Part shown: in pieces, positions 52,515 to 62,114 of the stretch
Numbering within the stretch: position 1 is the stretch's first letter
Layout: every line of letters begins with the position of its first letter
Assembly (NCBI RefSeq): GCF_900156425.1
Contig: NZ_FTNO01000004.1
Location: forward strand, 248,001-312,000
DNA: 64,000 nt
Direction: 5' to 3'
DNA from: Haladaptatus litoreus
GTDB taxonomy: Archaea > Halobacteriota > Halobacteria > Halobacteriales > Haladaptataceae
Made by a program: the position numbers and the translations under genes
The notes under the pieces: generated by a model
Databases searched by the model: none
Seen by the model: the letters and a program-made list of their open reading frames with translations, nothing else
Told to the model about the DNA's origin: nothing

Positions 52515-52637
52515 ATGCGTGACTCCCCATTTCGGACGGCCCAAGTTACCGCCCACGTGAACGGTGACGAGTTCGAATTGAGAGCCACAGAAAGAATGTG
52601 GATTCGAACGGACACGCCCGTTCGAATCCGACGATAG
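52515..52637 (+). CDS. 40-residue basic hypothetical protein
   Basis: MRDSPFRTAQVTAHVNGDE then FELRATERMWIRTDTPVRIRR. Beta-strand rich and more basic than most neighbours. Begins four bases after the mini-protein stop. Possibly a small DNA-associated plasmid protein; no family assigned. Confidence 0.5.
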   Translation: MRDSPFRTAQVTAHVNGDEFELRATERMWIRTDTPVRIRR

Positions 52638-52655
52638 CTCCCTACCCCCTACTTT

Positions 52656-52955
52656 ATGCCAGACGAATTCATCACAGAGTCGTGGGTTTCGCAAGTGCTC
52701 GAGGGACATCAACTCGGGAACCAGGGATCGCTCGATGTATGGGCGGAGAGTGTCGCCAGCAACGTCATGATGGTTACCCAGTCACGGTCTATTGCCCGTC
52801 CGGAGTCTGCAAGTCAGCAGCACGAATCAATATTCCGTGCCACGTCAATCCGTATTTTTCTTGATTTTCTTGAGATGTTCATACTGTTCGTCCGGCACTT
52901 TTGGGCAATATCAATAGTAGAACTAGATAAATCCGAAGATTTTACTGATGAGTAG
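52656..52955 (+). CDS. Hypothetical protein, possibly chimeric
   Basis: 99 residues. The first half (MPDEFITESWVSQVLEGHQL, LDVWAESVASNVMM) reads like an acidic haloarchaeal protein. The second half turns hydrophobic and aromatic (FLDFLEMFILFVRHFWAISI) and AT-rich, as though the true gene was cut and fused to flanking sequence near 52850. Ends 14 bases before the esterase. Confidence 0.35.
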   Translation: MPDEFITESWVSQVLEGHQLGNQGSLDVWAESVASNVMMVTQSRSIARPESASQQHESIFRATSIRIFLDFLEMFILFVRHFWAISIVELDKSEDFTDE

Positions 52956-52969
52956 TTAAACTTGAAGAA

Positions 52970-53905
52970 GTGGAAGCAGACGAAATTCATCCGCAGGCAA
53001 AGAGGGTTCTCAAACGCCAACAGTACTTTCCACTTCCCCATAGCGAGCGTGGGCTTCGTTTCTTCCGACTGTATACCCGCGGTATCGCCAGGATATGGAA
53101 TCGGAATCCACCATCAGTCGGAAAAATAGTTGACCGAACGATTCCCGATTCTGACGAGCCACTCGAAGCAAAATTGTATCTTCCGGAAGGATCCGGGCCT
53201 TTTCCGACTGTCGTGTTTTTTCACGGTGGTGGCTTTGTTTTCGGGGATTTAACGACATACGACGTCCTCTGTCGGCAGTTAACCCGTGCTAGTGGGTGTG
53301 CAGTATTATCGGTTGCATACCGCCTTGCTCCGGAGCATCCGTTTCCAGCAGCCGTTGAAGATGCCTACACAGCAGTAAAATGGGCAGCTTCGAACCCCTC
53401 TGCAATCGGGTCAACTGGTGACCTGGCAGTCGCCGGTGATAGTGCAGGCGGGAACTTAGCCGCTGTCACTTCCCTCATGGCCGCGGAACAGAATGGCCCC
53501 GAAATCACACATCAAGCACTCTTGTATCCAGCCATTGGCAGCGAAGCTGGACAACCATCAGTTGAAAACCACACTGGTATCGTTCTGGATGAAAGTGACC
53601 TCGAGTGGTTTCGGGACTGTTACTTTGACAGCAAGATCCATCAGCGGAATCCATACGCAGATCCGATTAATGCCTGTGATCTCTCCGGTGTGGCGCCAGC
53701 AACGGTTATCACTGCCGGGTTCGATCCGCTTCGAGACGGGGGCAAAGCATATGCAGAGCGGCTCGTTGACGATGAAGTCTCAGTTCGGCATATCAACTAC
53801 GAAAATATGATTCATGGGTTCATCATGCATCGCGATATTGATCGAGCGCGTGAAGCGATTGCTGCTGTAGGGCGTGATCTCGCGGACGCACTATTGTCCT
53901 CCTGA
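52970..53905 (+). CDS. Alpha/beta hydrolase, HSL-type esterase (second copy)
   Basis: 311 residues from a GTG at 52970. Same catalytic set as the paralogue at 19921: HGGGFVFGDL oxyanion hole, GDSAGGNLAAV nucleophile, AGFDPLRDGG acid, NMIHGF histidine. The two proteins align without gaps. Base composition is slightly more GC-rich here, so divergence is not very recent. Confidence 0.88.
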   Translation: MEADEIHPQAKRVLKRQQYFPLPHSERGLRFFRLYTRGIARIWNRNPPSVGKIVDRTIPDSDEPLEAKLYLPEGSGPFPTVVFFHGGGFVFGDLTTYDVLCRQLTRASGCAVLSVAYRLAPEHPFPAAVEDAYTAVKWAASNPSAIGSTGDLAVAGDSAGGNLAAVTSLMAAEQNGPEITHQALLYPAIGSEAGQPSVENHTGIVLDESDLEWFRDCYFDSKIHQRNPYADPINACDLSGVAPATVITAGFDPLRDGGKAYAERLVDDEVSVRHINYENMIHGFIMHRDIDRAREAIAAVGRDLADALLSS

Positions 53906-54236
53906 TCTCCTCCTTGCGGTCAAACACGAGTATTTTTCAAGATTACCCACAACGACAGTTCCGATATGTCTCTCAACGCTTTCGGAAATAATGTGTTTCA
54001 TGGGTGTGTAGGACATGTAACTGCCGGTCGAGAGTACAAACCTCTCCTAAGACTTTTTGGAGGTTCCTGTGTGACTCTCTACTCTACGTTCATCTTTGAT
54101 ACATTTCTAAGTAGTATTCCCAGAATACGATTCCATTATGAAAAAGAGAATTCGAATCGGCTATCAGCTTGGATTTGGCTGAATTGAGTCGCTAAACCCT
54201 TTCTCAACAAGCGACCGAGGGAGAGAGTGGAGTCGG
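53906..54236. other. Intergenic, no gene seen
   Basis: A 73-codon frame (53966-54187) has no recognisable features. Nothing else supported. Confidence 0.4.
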
Positions 54237-54680
54237 CTACAGGCGATCGCGTCCATTCCGACGGGATGACCGACCATTTGACGTGAATTTATCAATCTGT
54301 TTGCGAAGAGATTGATAGTATCGCTGGATGTCAGAGTTGTTCTTCCGTTTTCGAGCTCTGTCTTGTCCTCTATTTCGGAACGAACGTCTGCTTGTTCTTC
54401 GAGAAGCTTGTTCCCTGTCTAGCAGATGTTCACGGATCGATTGTAATTGACCAGTCAGAGATGATGTTCTCGATAGTTGAACATAAGAGATCGTAAAGAC
54501 AGGTGCTGACAGAACGACGAGAAAGTAGCTCACTGTCGTAGCAGTATTCATCGAGAAGAATGCTTCATGGATACCATAAATAAACAAAAATCCGCCGACA
54601 ATACCTAACGCTTTGTTTAGATAACTAGTTGATGAATCCATGGCAGAGTTGCTGGCCTTGTCTGAACGACTGATACTCAT
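54237..54680 (-). CDS. Two-helix membrane protein with basic tail
   Basis: 147 residues. Membrane segments about 25-43 (LGIVGGFLFIYGIHEAFF) and 50-68 (VSYFLVVLSAPVFTISYV), then a strongly basic cytoplasmic tail (SRRTSRRSFRNRGQDRARKRKN). Not recognised. The basic tail could contact DNA or the membrane surface. No close operon partner. Confidence 0.55.
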   Translation of the reverse strand: MSISRSDKASNSAMDSSTSYLNKALGIVGGFLFIYGIHEAFFSMNTATTVSYFLVVLSAPVFTISYVQLSRTSSLTGQLQSIREHLLDREQASRRTSRRSFRNRGQDRARKRKNNSDIQRYYQSLRKQIDKFTSNGRSSRRNGRDRL

Positions 54681-55328
54681 CTCGTGAGAAATCGTTTATA
54701 ATCCCCTGTAATAAAGATTGTTAATTTAGCTTCTAATTTGGGATTTGATTATGGCAAGTGCATCTGGCTTAAAATTGTGTTATGAAGAAACAAGCGTGAC
54801 CTTCGCCCATAACAGCGGGAGGATAGAAATTATCCGGTAGTGAGTGTGGTTTTTTCAAAGGTGTACCTGTTGGCACTGTGTTCGAATTGGACAGTAGCCC
54901 AGTGATCAAAGAGTCGAGAGTGGATCCGCTCCTTGTCGAAACAACTTGTACGATATGGAGAGCCTATTTTGACCTAAAAACCATCCAAACTAGAAAATAT
55001 GTACAAACTGATTTTGATTAATAGTATGTACAAATGATAGGATTCAATGTTAAAGGGTCGTTACCCACGCGTATCTGGGTGTGGTTTCATTCGCTTCGGC
55101 ACAAGTTTCGCTGCTCTGTGTAACCAATATGGAGGAGGTAGACTGTTAAAACCAGGGCTGTGAGGGGTCTGAATCGAATAAATTCGCCGTATTTTCTTAG
55201 TGTATTGGCAAAACATTCACATTGGTTCGTTCTGTCGTATGAACACATACACACTCGTAGTTCCGCTGGAACTTTGAGTAAACTACCGCCCTGAACGAGT
55301 CAGCGACCAACAGTTCCATTCAGATCCC
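54681..55328. other. Intergenic region before second Orc1/Cdc6
   Basis: No gene seen. AT-rich tract at 54960-55050 holds two TATGTACAAA copies (around 54999 and 55026) and an ACCATCCAAACTAG block. The ORB-like element lies near the right end. The composition suits a replication origin; not proven. Confidence 0.5.
55255..55311. promoter_or_regulatory. ORB-like element, copy 2
   Basis: TCGTAGTTCCGCTGGAACTT with a GTTCC/GGAAC dyad, then ACTACCGCCCTGAACGAGT and CAGCGA. It matches the element at 46258 over about 55 bases with small gaps, and lies 18 bases before the Orc1/Cdc6 start codon at 55329. Confidence 0.6.
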
Positions 55329-56564
55329 ATGACACGATATGACGACCTCTTCGATGAGACTACGCCCACTGACAGTGTCTTCGCCGATAAGGGTGCGCTC
55401 GATCCACTGGCAAAGCCGGACAAAATCATCGCCCGCGACGAACAAGAGCGGCAACTTGCAACGATCCTCAACGGGGTGCACGAAGGCTATCTGCCAACGA
55501 CGGTGTCGATCTATGGGCCACCCGGCACTGGGAAGACAACGACGACACGACTAGTGTGTCGTGAATTCGCTGATCGAACTGAACAGGTTGCCGTCGAGTA
55601 CGTCAATCTCAAAGAATGTCGAACGTTGTTTAGTGCTGCGAACGAGATTCTGCTTGAGGTGAGTGGTGAGCGCAAGAAGGCCTATGAAGGACTCGACGGT
55701 GTCTTTGCAAGTCTCTGGGAGGCACTCACGGAGTATCCAGAGTACACGATCCTCCTTTTAGACGAGATCGATCAACTCGCCCAAGACTCGAACTACGATC
55801 CGAATGACTTCTTCTATCGCTTGTTGCGTGGTGAAGGACGACTCAAACGCGGTATTTCGCTATCGACATTTCTTATTAGCAACGAGTTGCTGGAAGTGGA
55901 TCTTCGGCTTGATAGTCGGGTTCAGAGTGCGATGAGCGATGAACAGATTTTCTTCCCGCCATACACGGAGCAACAGTTAGCTAAGCTCACAATGCCACGC
56001 TTCCGACGTGCATTTCGTGATTGTGAGAAGATATTATCGGTTAAGGTGTATAGCCATGGTCTCCGACAAGCAGCGATGCGGTGGGGTGATGCACGGAAAA
56101 CGCTGACTCTTTTCCGGCACGCGGGTGAAACGGCGAACGAACGGGAACTTGATACCATCACCCGTGACTGTATCGAGGTGAATCTTGAACAAACAGACAA
56201 AACAGCCACGCTTGAGCGAATCACGCAGCTACCTCTCCAACATTTTTTCGTATTGATATCGATTACGGCCTGGACGAACCGGCGAACCGGCGAGATTGTA
56301 CAACCAGTTACGATGTCACAGGTCGAAGATTCATACGCTAAACAATCGCTTCCAGATGAGGATTCCATCGGTGTGCGTGCAATGCGAGATATCGTAACCG
56401 ACCTGGAGACAATGGGTCTCATCGAAACGTGGATTGATTCTCGTGGTAGTGATGGCCGCGTCAAACAGGTAGAAACAGCGTTCGACCCGGAATGGGTCAA
56501 GGATGCCCGTCCACAGTACATCGAGCAATCCGAGCATCTGGAACATCCGTCAGAATCTGAATAG
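55329..56564 (+). CDS. Orc1/Cdc6-family replication initiator
   Basis: 411 residues. Walker A GPPGTGKTTTTRLV near residue 65, Walker B ILLLDEIDQLAQD near 142, sensor LISNELLEVDLRLDSRVQS, and a C-terminal winged helix with IVTDLETMGLIETW. It is clearly different from the initiator at 7654 (a paralogue only). With the ORB-like element next to it, it likely initiates from this site or a related replicon. Confidence 0.92.
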   Translation: MTRYDDLFDETTPTDSVFADKGALDPLAKPDKIIARDEQERQLATILNGVHEGYLPTTVSIYGPPGTGKTTTTRLVCREFADRTEQVAVEYVNLKECRTLFSAANEILLEVSGERKKAYEGLDGVFASLWEALTEYPEYTILLLDEIDQLAQDSNYDPNDFFYRLLRGEGRLKRGISLSTFLISNELLEVDLRLDSRVQSAMSDEQIFFPPYTEQQLAKLTMPRFRRAFRDCEKILSVKVYSHGLRQAAMRWGDARKTLTLFRHAGETANERELDTITRDCIEVNLEQTDKTATLERITQLPLQHFFVLISITAWTNRRTGEIVQPVTMSQVEDSYAKQSLPDEDSIGVRAMRDIVTDLETMGLIETWIDSRGSDGRVKQVETAFDPEWVKDARPQYIEQSEHLEHPSESE

Positions 56565-56977
56565 GGTGCTTCTATGATCAATCTTGAGGTGCTTCCTACC
56601 GCGAATGAGTGTTCTTGATTATGGACTGGTTGGCATTCCATACATTCCATTTGATCGGCCATTGAATTCCGATTACACCGTTCAATAACTGTGGGTATAA
56701 CAGACTATTTCGTCGCCCTCAGCCTACTGGAACTGTCTCCTATTCGAGACACTTGCTGTAATCAAGGATAGAAGAGTGGGCTGCTGACTGTAAAAATCGG
56801 AGATCGAAAACTACCCAACTGCTCTACGATATTTCATTGCTTCCTCAACTATTATATCTAAATTCATTAGATCAGCCAACCGTCGAGTATCTTCAGAAAC
56901 TACAGGTATTGAAAAATGCTTGCACAGTTGTATATAAAGGAAATCCTTATTAAGGAAGACTACTAGAAATAAATGTA
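56565..56977. other. Intergenic with gene fragment
   Basis: No intact gene. Contains the minus-strand coding remnant at 56810-56975. The rest has no signal I recognise; the promoter for the AT-rich island should lie near 56930-56970. Confidence 0.4.
56810..56975 (-). pseudogene. Unassigned C-terminal protein fragment
   Basis: Reads FLVVFLNKDFLYIQLCKHF, SIPVVSEDTRRLADLMNLD and IIVEEAMKYRRAVG before a TAG at 56810. The text is protein-like and AT-rich, but it has no start and abuts the next gene's ATG. It could be the end of a PIN-like or nucleotide-binding protein. Confidence 0.35.
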
Positions 56978-58375
56978 ATGAGTCAAAGGGATATTATTTG
57001 GCTAACATTAGAAAGTATTCGATGGGATCACACTTCTCTTTCCGATCATTGTCGAGATACTACACCTCAACTCAAGAGGATTGTAAATAGCAGTGACGCT
57101 TGTTCCTTCAATAATTGCCATTCTCATGGAATTTGGACCAGGTCATCTAGTGCCTCCATCTTAACTGGAATGGCACCAAGCCGTCACGGGGTTGGAATCG
57201 ACCGTCAACGCCTTCCGGAGGAGGTGGAAACGATCCCAGAAAAATTGAGGCAGTTAGGATATCGAACCGCCGGAGTGTCATCAAATGTTCAAATCAGTCC
57301 TGAAACATCGGCGCGAGGATTTGACAATTTTCATTATCTATCCGCGGATACAATATTGGAAAATGTACCTTATGATATACTACTTAAGTACGGGTTAAAT
57401 CTTTGGCGCCATTCAGTTGGATTAAATACAAACACTAAGGCACACAGCTTGGGATATATCGAACGTGCATTATCAAAGCGAGAGATAACAAAGACCAAGG
57501 AGGATGATCGGCCTCTGTTCTTATATACTCATATTGGAGATAGTCATCATCCATATTATCCACCAAATCCTTGGCAAAAAGAATTTGAGTCTGATTTGAC
57601 CCTTCCTCTAGATGAAGCTCTTAATATTTCTATGGATATGTCAAATAACATACTTGATAGAGTGGCAAACGGTATTAATTACACCGATGATGAGTTATAT
57701 TCATTAGAAGTCCTCTATGACTCACATATTAAGTATGTTGACCATTTGGTGGGCGATATTGTCTCATTCGCTAAACGACAATTGGATAACCCAATTATAG
57801 TTATTACCGCAGATCATGGAGAGCTATTTGGAGAACAAAACCTCTTAGGTCATCGACTAACTATAAACTCGGCTCTCACGAACGTTCCACTGGTTTTGAT
57901 AGGATGCAATAATAGAGAATCAATTAGCAAAAACTCTGATTCTCTTCTTCAGCATGCTGATGCTATGCAAACGGTGCTAGATAGTATCGATGTGAGCGAA
58001 AACTTAGAAATTGGTCAGAATATTGGCAATGAACACCGGAAATTCGTAGTCTCTCAGTTAGGAATTGACCATCAAAAATCGAACCTGAAAAAAGTGAAAA
58101 ATATCTCACCAGAGTTTGAAAGCCCTTACCCGCCAGAGACAGTTACTATGTTGAAAAGTAAAACTCATACTTTATTCTCTTCTGAATCATGCTCGAAAAT
58201 AATTGATTCCACTACCAGAGAATCGGTAAATGAAGATGAAATTATCGATAAATATGAGTCACAATTAGAAGAGTGGTTATCGAAGTTCGGTGAACCGATC
58301 TCTGATTCAGAAGAGGAAGAATTTAGCACAGAGGTAAAGCAACGGCTTCAAAAGCTTGGATACGTCGCTGATTAA
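56978..58375 (+). CDS. Alkaline-phosphatase-superfamily (sulfatase-like) enzyme
   Basis: 465 residues. Fold marks: IIWLTLESIRWDH near residue 6 (metal Glu/Asp), the nucleophile loop GIWTRSSSASILTG near 50-63 and TADHGELFGEQ near 273. In true sulfatases the loop reads C/S-x-P-S-R; here Thr-Arg-Ser-Ser-Ser stands there, so formylglycine cannot form and a Thr nucleophile as in phospho-transferring relatives is more likely. AT-rich coding, and next to a flippase; probably modifies a surface glycan or lipid. Confidence 0.78.
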   Translation: MSQRDIIWLTLESIRWDHTSLSDHCRDTTPQLKRIVNSSDACSFNNCHSHGIWTRSSSASILTGMAPSRHGVGIDRQRLPEEVETIPEKLRQLGYRTAGVSSNVQISPETSARGFDNFHYLSADTILENVPYDILLKYGLNLWRHSVGLNTNTKAHSLGYIERALSKREITKTKEDDRPLFLYTHIGDSHHPYYPPNPWQKEFESDLTLPLDEALNISMDMSNNILDRVANGINYTDDELYSLEVLYDSHIKYVDHLVGDIVSFAKRQLDNPIIVITADHGELFGEQNLLGHRLTINSALTNVPLVLIGCNNRESISKNSDSLLQHADAMQTVLDSIDVSENLEIGQNIGNEHRKFVVSQLGIDHQKSNLKKVKNISPEFESPYPPETVTMLKSKTHTLFSSESCSKIIDSTTRESVNEDEIIDKYESQLEEWLSKFGEPISDSEEEEFSTEVKQRLQKLGYVAD

Positions 58376-58548
58376 GAGATTATTAATAAAACTACTATTA
58401 TATATGGTATCATGTCTTTAATATGACTAGAATTAATAACATTAAATAGCTGCTTGTCCATCCCGACAGATTATGGTGGTTAAATATTAGATTAATCCAT
58501 TGATTAAATACGAAAAGCATATATTGCCAAAATACCTTTGATTCGCTT

Positions 58549-59886
58549 ATGGCTAGTGTCGCTCTGATCGTACTCGATACACTTCGCCAAGATCATTTTA
58601 ATGAGCATTTTGATTGGTTACCGGGAACTTGGTATCCAAATGCTTATTCTACAACAAACTGGACAGCGCCTGCTCACGCATCCCTCTTTACAGGCCTCTA
58701 CCCTTCGGAAACAGGTGTTACAGCTAAATCGAGAAAACTTGGGTCTGATCTACCTATCCTACCGGAACTAGCGTCTGATCAAGGGTACCGAACAATCGGT
58801 CTTTCTGCCAACCACAATGCATCCGAAGAGAACGGGTTCGCACGTGGTTTTGATGAATTTTGGGGACCAACCCAGTTATTAAACCCTGATAACAAGAATA
58901 TAATAAACTTAGAAAAAGTAATATCTGAAACGGACTCCTCCGGTGTTCGGCTCTACTTAAAGATTCTCGCGGAATGTTTCTCCCCGAAACACGATACGAT
59001 TGCCTCACTCACGAGAGCAGCTTCAGTCAAATTTGATATCCAGACACTCTCAAAAGGTGTTGAGGATGATGGTGCATCGACCGTACTAGAGAGGAGTAAA
59101 ATCATGAATGAATCTGAGGACACCTTCTTATTTGTTAATCTCATGGAGCCACATACCCCATATAACCCCCCCAATTCCTACAATTCTCTATCGAAGTCAA
59201 TTACTGTCAATATCATAGACACATTTTCAGGAGTTGAGCATCCCTCTGAAGTGAGACAGGCATATGATGATTCTGTTAGTTATTTGTCAGACATTTACAA
59301 ACATATATATTCAAATTTGCGTGAAAAATTTGAATATATAATCACAGTCGCGGATCATGGTGAAATGTTAGGTGAACATAACCTTTGGAATCATACCTAT
59401 GGACTATATCCAGAAGTGACAAAGGTTCCACTCGTTATTTCCCACACATCGGATGAATCAAAGACCGTTTCTAACCGGTGTGTGAATTTGCTTGACGTGA
59501 ACAAAACAATTGAATCATTATTAGATATTGATTCTAATTCGAAAGGTCGTGATTTGTTGTCTGATTTTGAGGATCGAGATCTCATTTGTGAGTATCAGGG
59601 TCTAATTCCAATCGCGAAGAAAAGATTAGAAGAACAGGGGCTATTAAGTGAGAAAGTGAACAGCTATGACCAAAATCAGTACTCACTGATTACATCATCT
59701 GGTGAATACGCAATTTTAGATTCTGATGAAAATATTATAAAGTCAGATATTGATGACAACGACGACAAAATATCAAGTCGGATTGCTGATATCCGCGAAG
59801 AGATGGAGTGCTATAATCAAGAAGAGATTCAAGAGGAGATATCAGACGACGTGATGTCACGTCTTGAAGAGCTTGGGTACGCCTAG
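58549..59886 (+). CDS. Alkaline-phosphatase-superfamily (sulfatase-like) enzyme
   Basis: 445 residues. Metal site LIVLDTLRQDHF near residue 8, nucleophile loop TTNWTAPAHASLFTG near 39-52, VADHGEMLGEH near 268. Again Thr in place of the sulfatase Cys/Ser and His instead of Arg. A distant paralogue of the gene at 56978; both end in a V-x-RL-x-LGY motif of unknown role (VMSRLEELGYA here). Its stop is one base before the flippase ATG, so the two are coupled. Confidence 0.78.
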   Translation: MASVALIVLDTLRQDHFNEHFDWLPGTWYPNAYSTTNWTAPAHASLFTGLYPSETGVTAKSRKLGSDLPILPELASDQGYRTIGLSANHNASEENGFARGFDEFWGPTQLLNPDNKNIINLEKVISETDSSGVRLYLKILAECFSPKHDTIASLTRAASVKFDIQTLSKGVEDDGASTVLERSKIMNESEDTFLFVNLMEPHTPYNPPNSYNSLSKSITVNIIDTFSGVEHPSEVRQAYDDSVSYLSDIYKHIYSNLREKFEYIITVADHGEMLGEHNLWNHTYGLYPEVTKVPLVISHTSDESKTVSNRCVNLLDVNKTIESLLDIDSNSKGRDLLSDFEDRDLICEYQGLIPIAKKRLEEQGLLSEKVNSYDQNQYSLITSSGEYAILDSDENIIKSDIDDNDDKISSRIADIREEMECYNQEEIQEEISDDVMSRLEELGYA

Positions 59887-59887
59887 T

Positions 59888-61375
59888 ATGGGTGACATCG
59901 AGAAAGAGATCAGCTCTTTAGTTTCGAGTGCAGCGATGGTATTCATTGGAGCTGCTATTGGTGCGGGGACTACTCTAATAGAGCGTATTATCATAGGAAG
60001 AAATGTTACACCCAGCACGTATGGAGATATCTCGGTTGGGTTGGCAATCATAAGCTTCGCATCGATATTATCTCTCCTGGGAATGAAACAGGGGCTACCA
60101 CGTCAGATTTCTCGACAGGAGTCCAAACAACGAATAGCAGATATCTCATCATTTGGTACTATGATTGTGCTATTGTCTTCAGTTTCTACTGTTGCTATTT
60201 TGTTTATAACACGACCGTTTTTCTTATCGAGATTATTCGACGGAGAGATCCCGAATTACATCCAATACTTTTTATTTACTATTCCGTTTATCGTAATGTT
60301 AGAAATCGGAGTTAGTATTGCAAGAGGATTGGAAATAACGTGGTATCGTGCCTTATTGCGTGATATAGTATATCCTGTTTTGAGAATTTCCTTAATAGTG
60401 TTACTGATTTTGTTCGGATTTACAAAACAATCTGTAAGTATCTCATATCTTATCTCGGCAATGATATTAGCTGTCGTGATATATTCAACCCTTATAAGTA
60501 AATTCCGTCATCATATACGAGTCCCAAAGTTTGAGACTAACGTTCTGTTATTCTCACTCCCTCTAGTTATCTCGAGCGCCGCTTCGATTTTATTGACAAA
60601 GTCAGACACCCTTTTAATTGGTTTTTATCTACCTTCAGCTTACGTAGGTTACTACGAAGCCGCATATCCAATTGCCAATGGCCTGATTATTATTCTTTCT
60701 TCGTTTGGTTTTCTTTATTTACCCATGATTTCACGTCTTGATGCTAACGATCAAATATCAGAAATACAGAGAATCTACCAATTAGTGACGAAATGGGTCT
60801 TTATAGCTACTTTCCCATTATTTGCCACAATTATAATATTCTCGGAGGAGATACTTTCGCTAATATTTGGGAGTGAGTATTCGTCAGGTTCTATTGTATT
60901 AATAATACTAGCAGTCGGATTTTTTACAAACGCAGCAGCAGGACGAAATCGAGAAACAATAACCGCATTAGGATTTCCACAGGTTGAGCTATATCTGAAT
61001 TTATTTGCATTTACGTTAAATATAGTACTTAATGTCATTTTAATACCTATTTTTGGGATCATTGGGGCTGCTGGATCGTCTGCCTTGTCATTCTTATTTG
61101 TGAACGCCGCCTCTACGATGTTTCTGTATAATAAATATGATATCATCCCAGTATCGAAAAATGGTATAAAAATCATGATTATTCTCCCGTTAATGATCAT
61201 ACCAGTTTCAGTACTGGTTTTTAAATCATTTTCTATCGATATCATAGGAATTGCAATTTATACAATTGTTTGTTATGCGATAACCCTCCTAATTGCTATT
61301 ATTCTTGGAGGAATATCTCCTCTTGAGGAAGACATAATATTAGAAATACAATCTAAGATAAGCCAGACAAATTGA
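59888..61375 (+). CDS. Polysaccharide/oligosaccharide flippase (MOP superfamily)
   Basis: 495 residues from the ATG at 59888; the frame opens eight codons earlier inside the preceding gene. About 12-14 hydrophobic segments, the conserved start region IIGRNVTPSTYGDISVGLAI, and an internal YVGYYEAAYPIANGL as in Wzx-like lipid-linked oligosaccharide flippases. It would turn glycan-lipid intermediates across the membrane for surface glycosylation. AT-rich coding like its two partners, so the island was probably acquired as a unit. Confidence 0.88.
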   Translation: MGDIEKEISSLVSSAAMVFIGAAIGAGTTLIERIIIGRNVTPSTYGDISVGLAIISFASILSLLGMKQGLPRQISRQESKQRIADISSFGTMIVLLSSVSTVAILFITRPFFLSRLFDGEIPNYIQYFLFTIPFIVMLEIGVSIARGLEITWYRALLRDIVYPVLRISLIVLLILFGFTKQSVSISYLISAMILAVVIYSTLISKFRHHIRVPKFETNVLLFSLPLVISSAASILLTKSDTLLIGFYLPSAYVGYYEAAYPIANGLIIILSSFGFLYLPMISRLDANDQISEIQRIYQLVTKWVFIATFPLFATIIIFSEEILSLIFGSEYSSGSIVLIILAVGFFTNAAAGRNRETITALGFPQVELYLNLFAFTLNIVLNVILIPIFGIIGAAGSSALSFLFVNAASTMFLYNKYDIIPVSKNGIKIMIILPLMIIPVSVLVFKSFSIDIIGIAIYTIVCYAITLLIAIILGGISPLEEDIILEIQSKISQTN

Positions 61376-61399
61376 ACGCAGTGAACCGACTGTCTGGAA

Positions 61400-62076
61400 A
61401 CCGTATCCAGGGATAGATCATCCCTCCTCGACGCTTCAGACGTCTCCACTAGTGACTTCTCGAATATCGAGGGGGTCGCAGACAGCTTCTGGAGAATGGG
61501 CCAGAAAAACACTATCACGTCTACTGCGAAGTTCTCATGACCAGTTCGATAAGACTCAGTCACTGTTCGGCCCCGACTTCCACAGAATTGGCTGACGCGA
61601 CCGTGAATAAGTTCAACTTCCCGAGTAGGGAGGCGAAGCAGGAGGATATGTACTCAAAGAGAACGGAAGCCACTATCTTACCCTTTCAGTTACGTCTACC
61701 CGCTTTGCGCTATACCTCATTGACGACATCGCCAATACACCCACTGAGTTGACCAAAGTCACGACGAAAGCGCTTGCGATCCTAGTTATCGACCCGACGA
61801 CGTTCAAGTTTGATGGAGTCTACTACCTGATGGACTACGACAAACGGGACGAATACCGATCTGAGGTTTGACGACACAGCAAGCTCCATTGAAGGTGTCA
61901 ACTGGACGGCTCACCCATCGTCTCCCATCTTTACGACGACGCGGCAAGAGCGACCCGCTGGCCGTCCTGTTGTCCATGATGTTTACGTGGACATCGTACA
62001 GATGGATAACACACGAGTCTTCAGCGATAAAATCCGCCAGTTCCGCATTACGGACATCTCACCAACCGACCTATAG
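61400..62076 (+). pseudogene. Decayed viral-structural-like coding sequence
   Basis: Pieces in shifting frames read like one acidic protein: SDFSNIEGVADSFWRMGQK (about 61440-61495), TSTRFALYLIDDIANTPTEL, TTFKFDGVYYLMDYDKRDEY (61692 on), then after a one-base shift DDTASSIEGVNWTAHPSSP, VVHDVYVDIVQMDNTRVFSD, ending with a TAG at 62074. Codon use is haloarchaeal. I take it as a broken tail- or capsid-associated gene of a virus or provirus; the family is not certain. Confidence 0.45.
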
Positions 62077-62114
62077 CGCGACGAAAACGGGGGCGTCACC
62101 CATCACCCATCACG

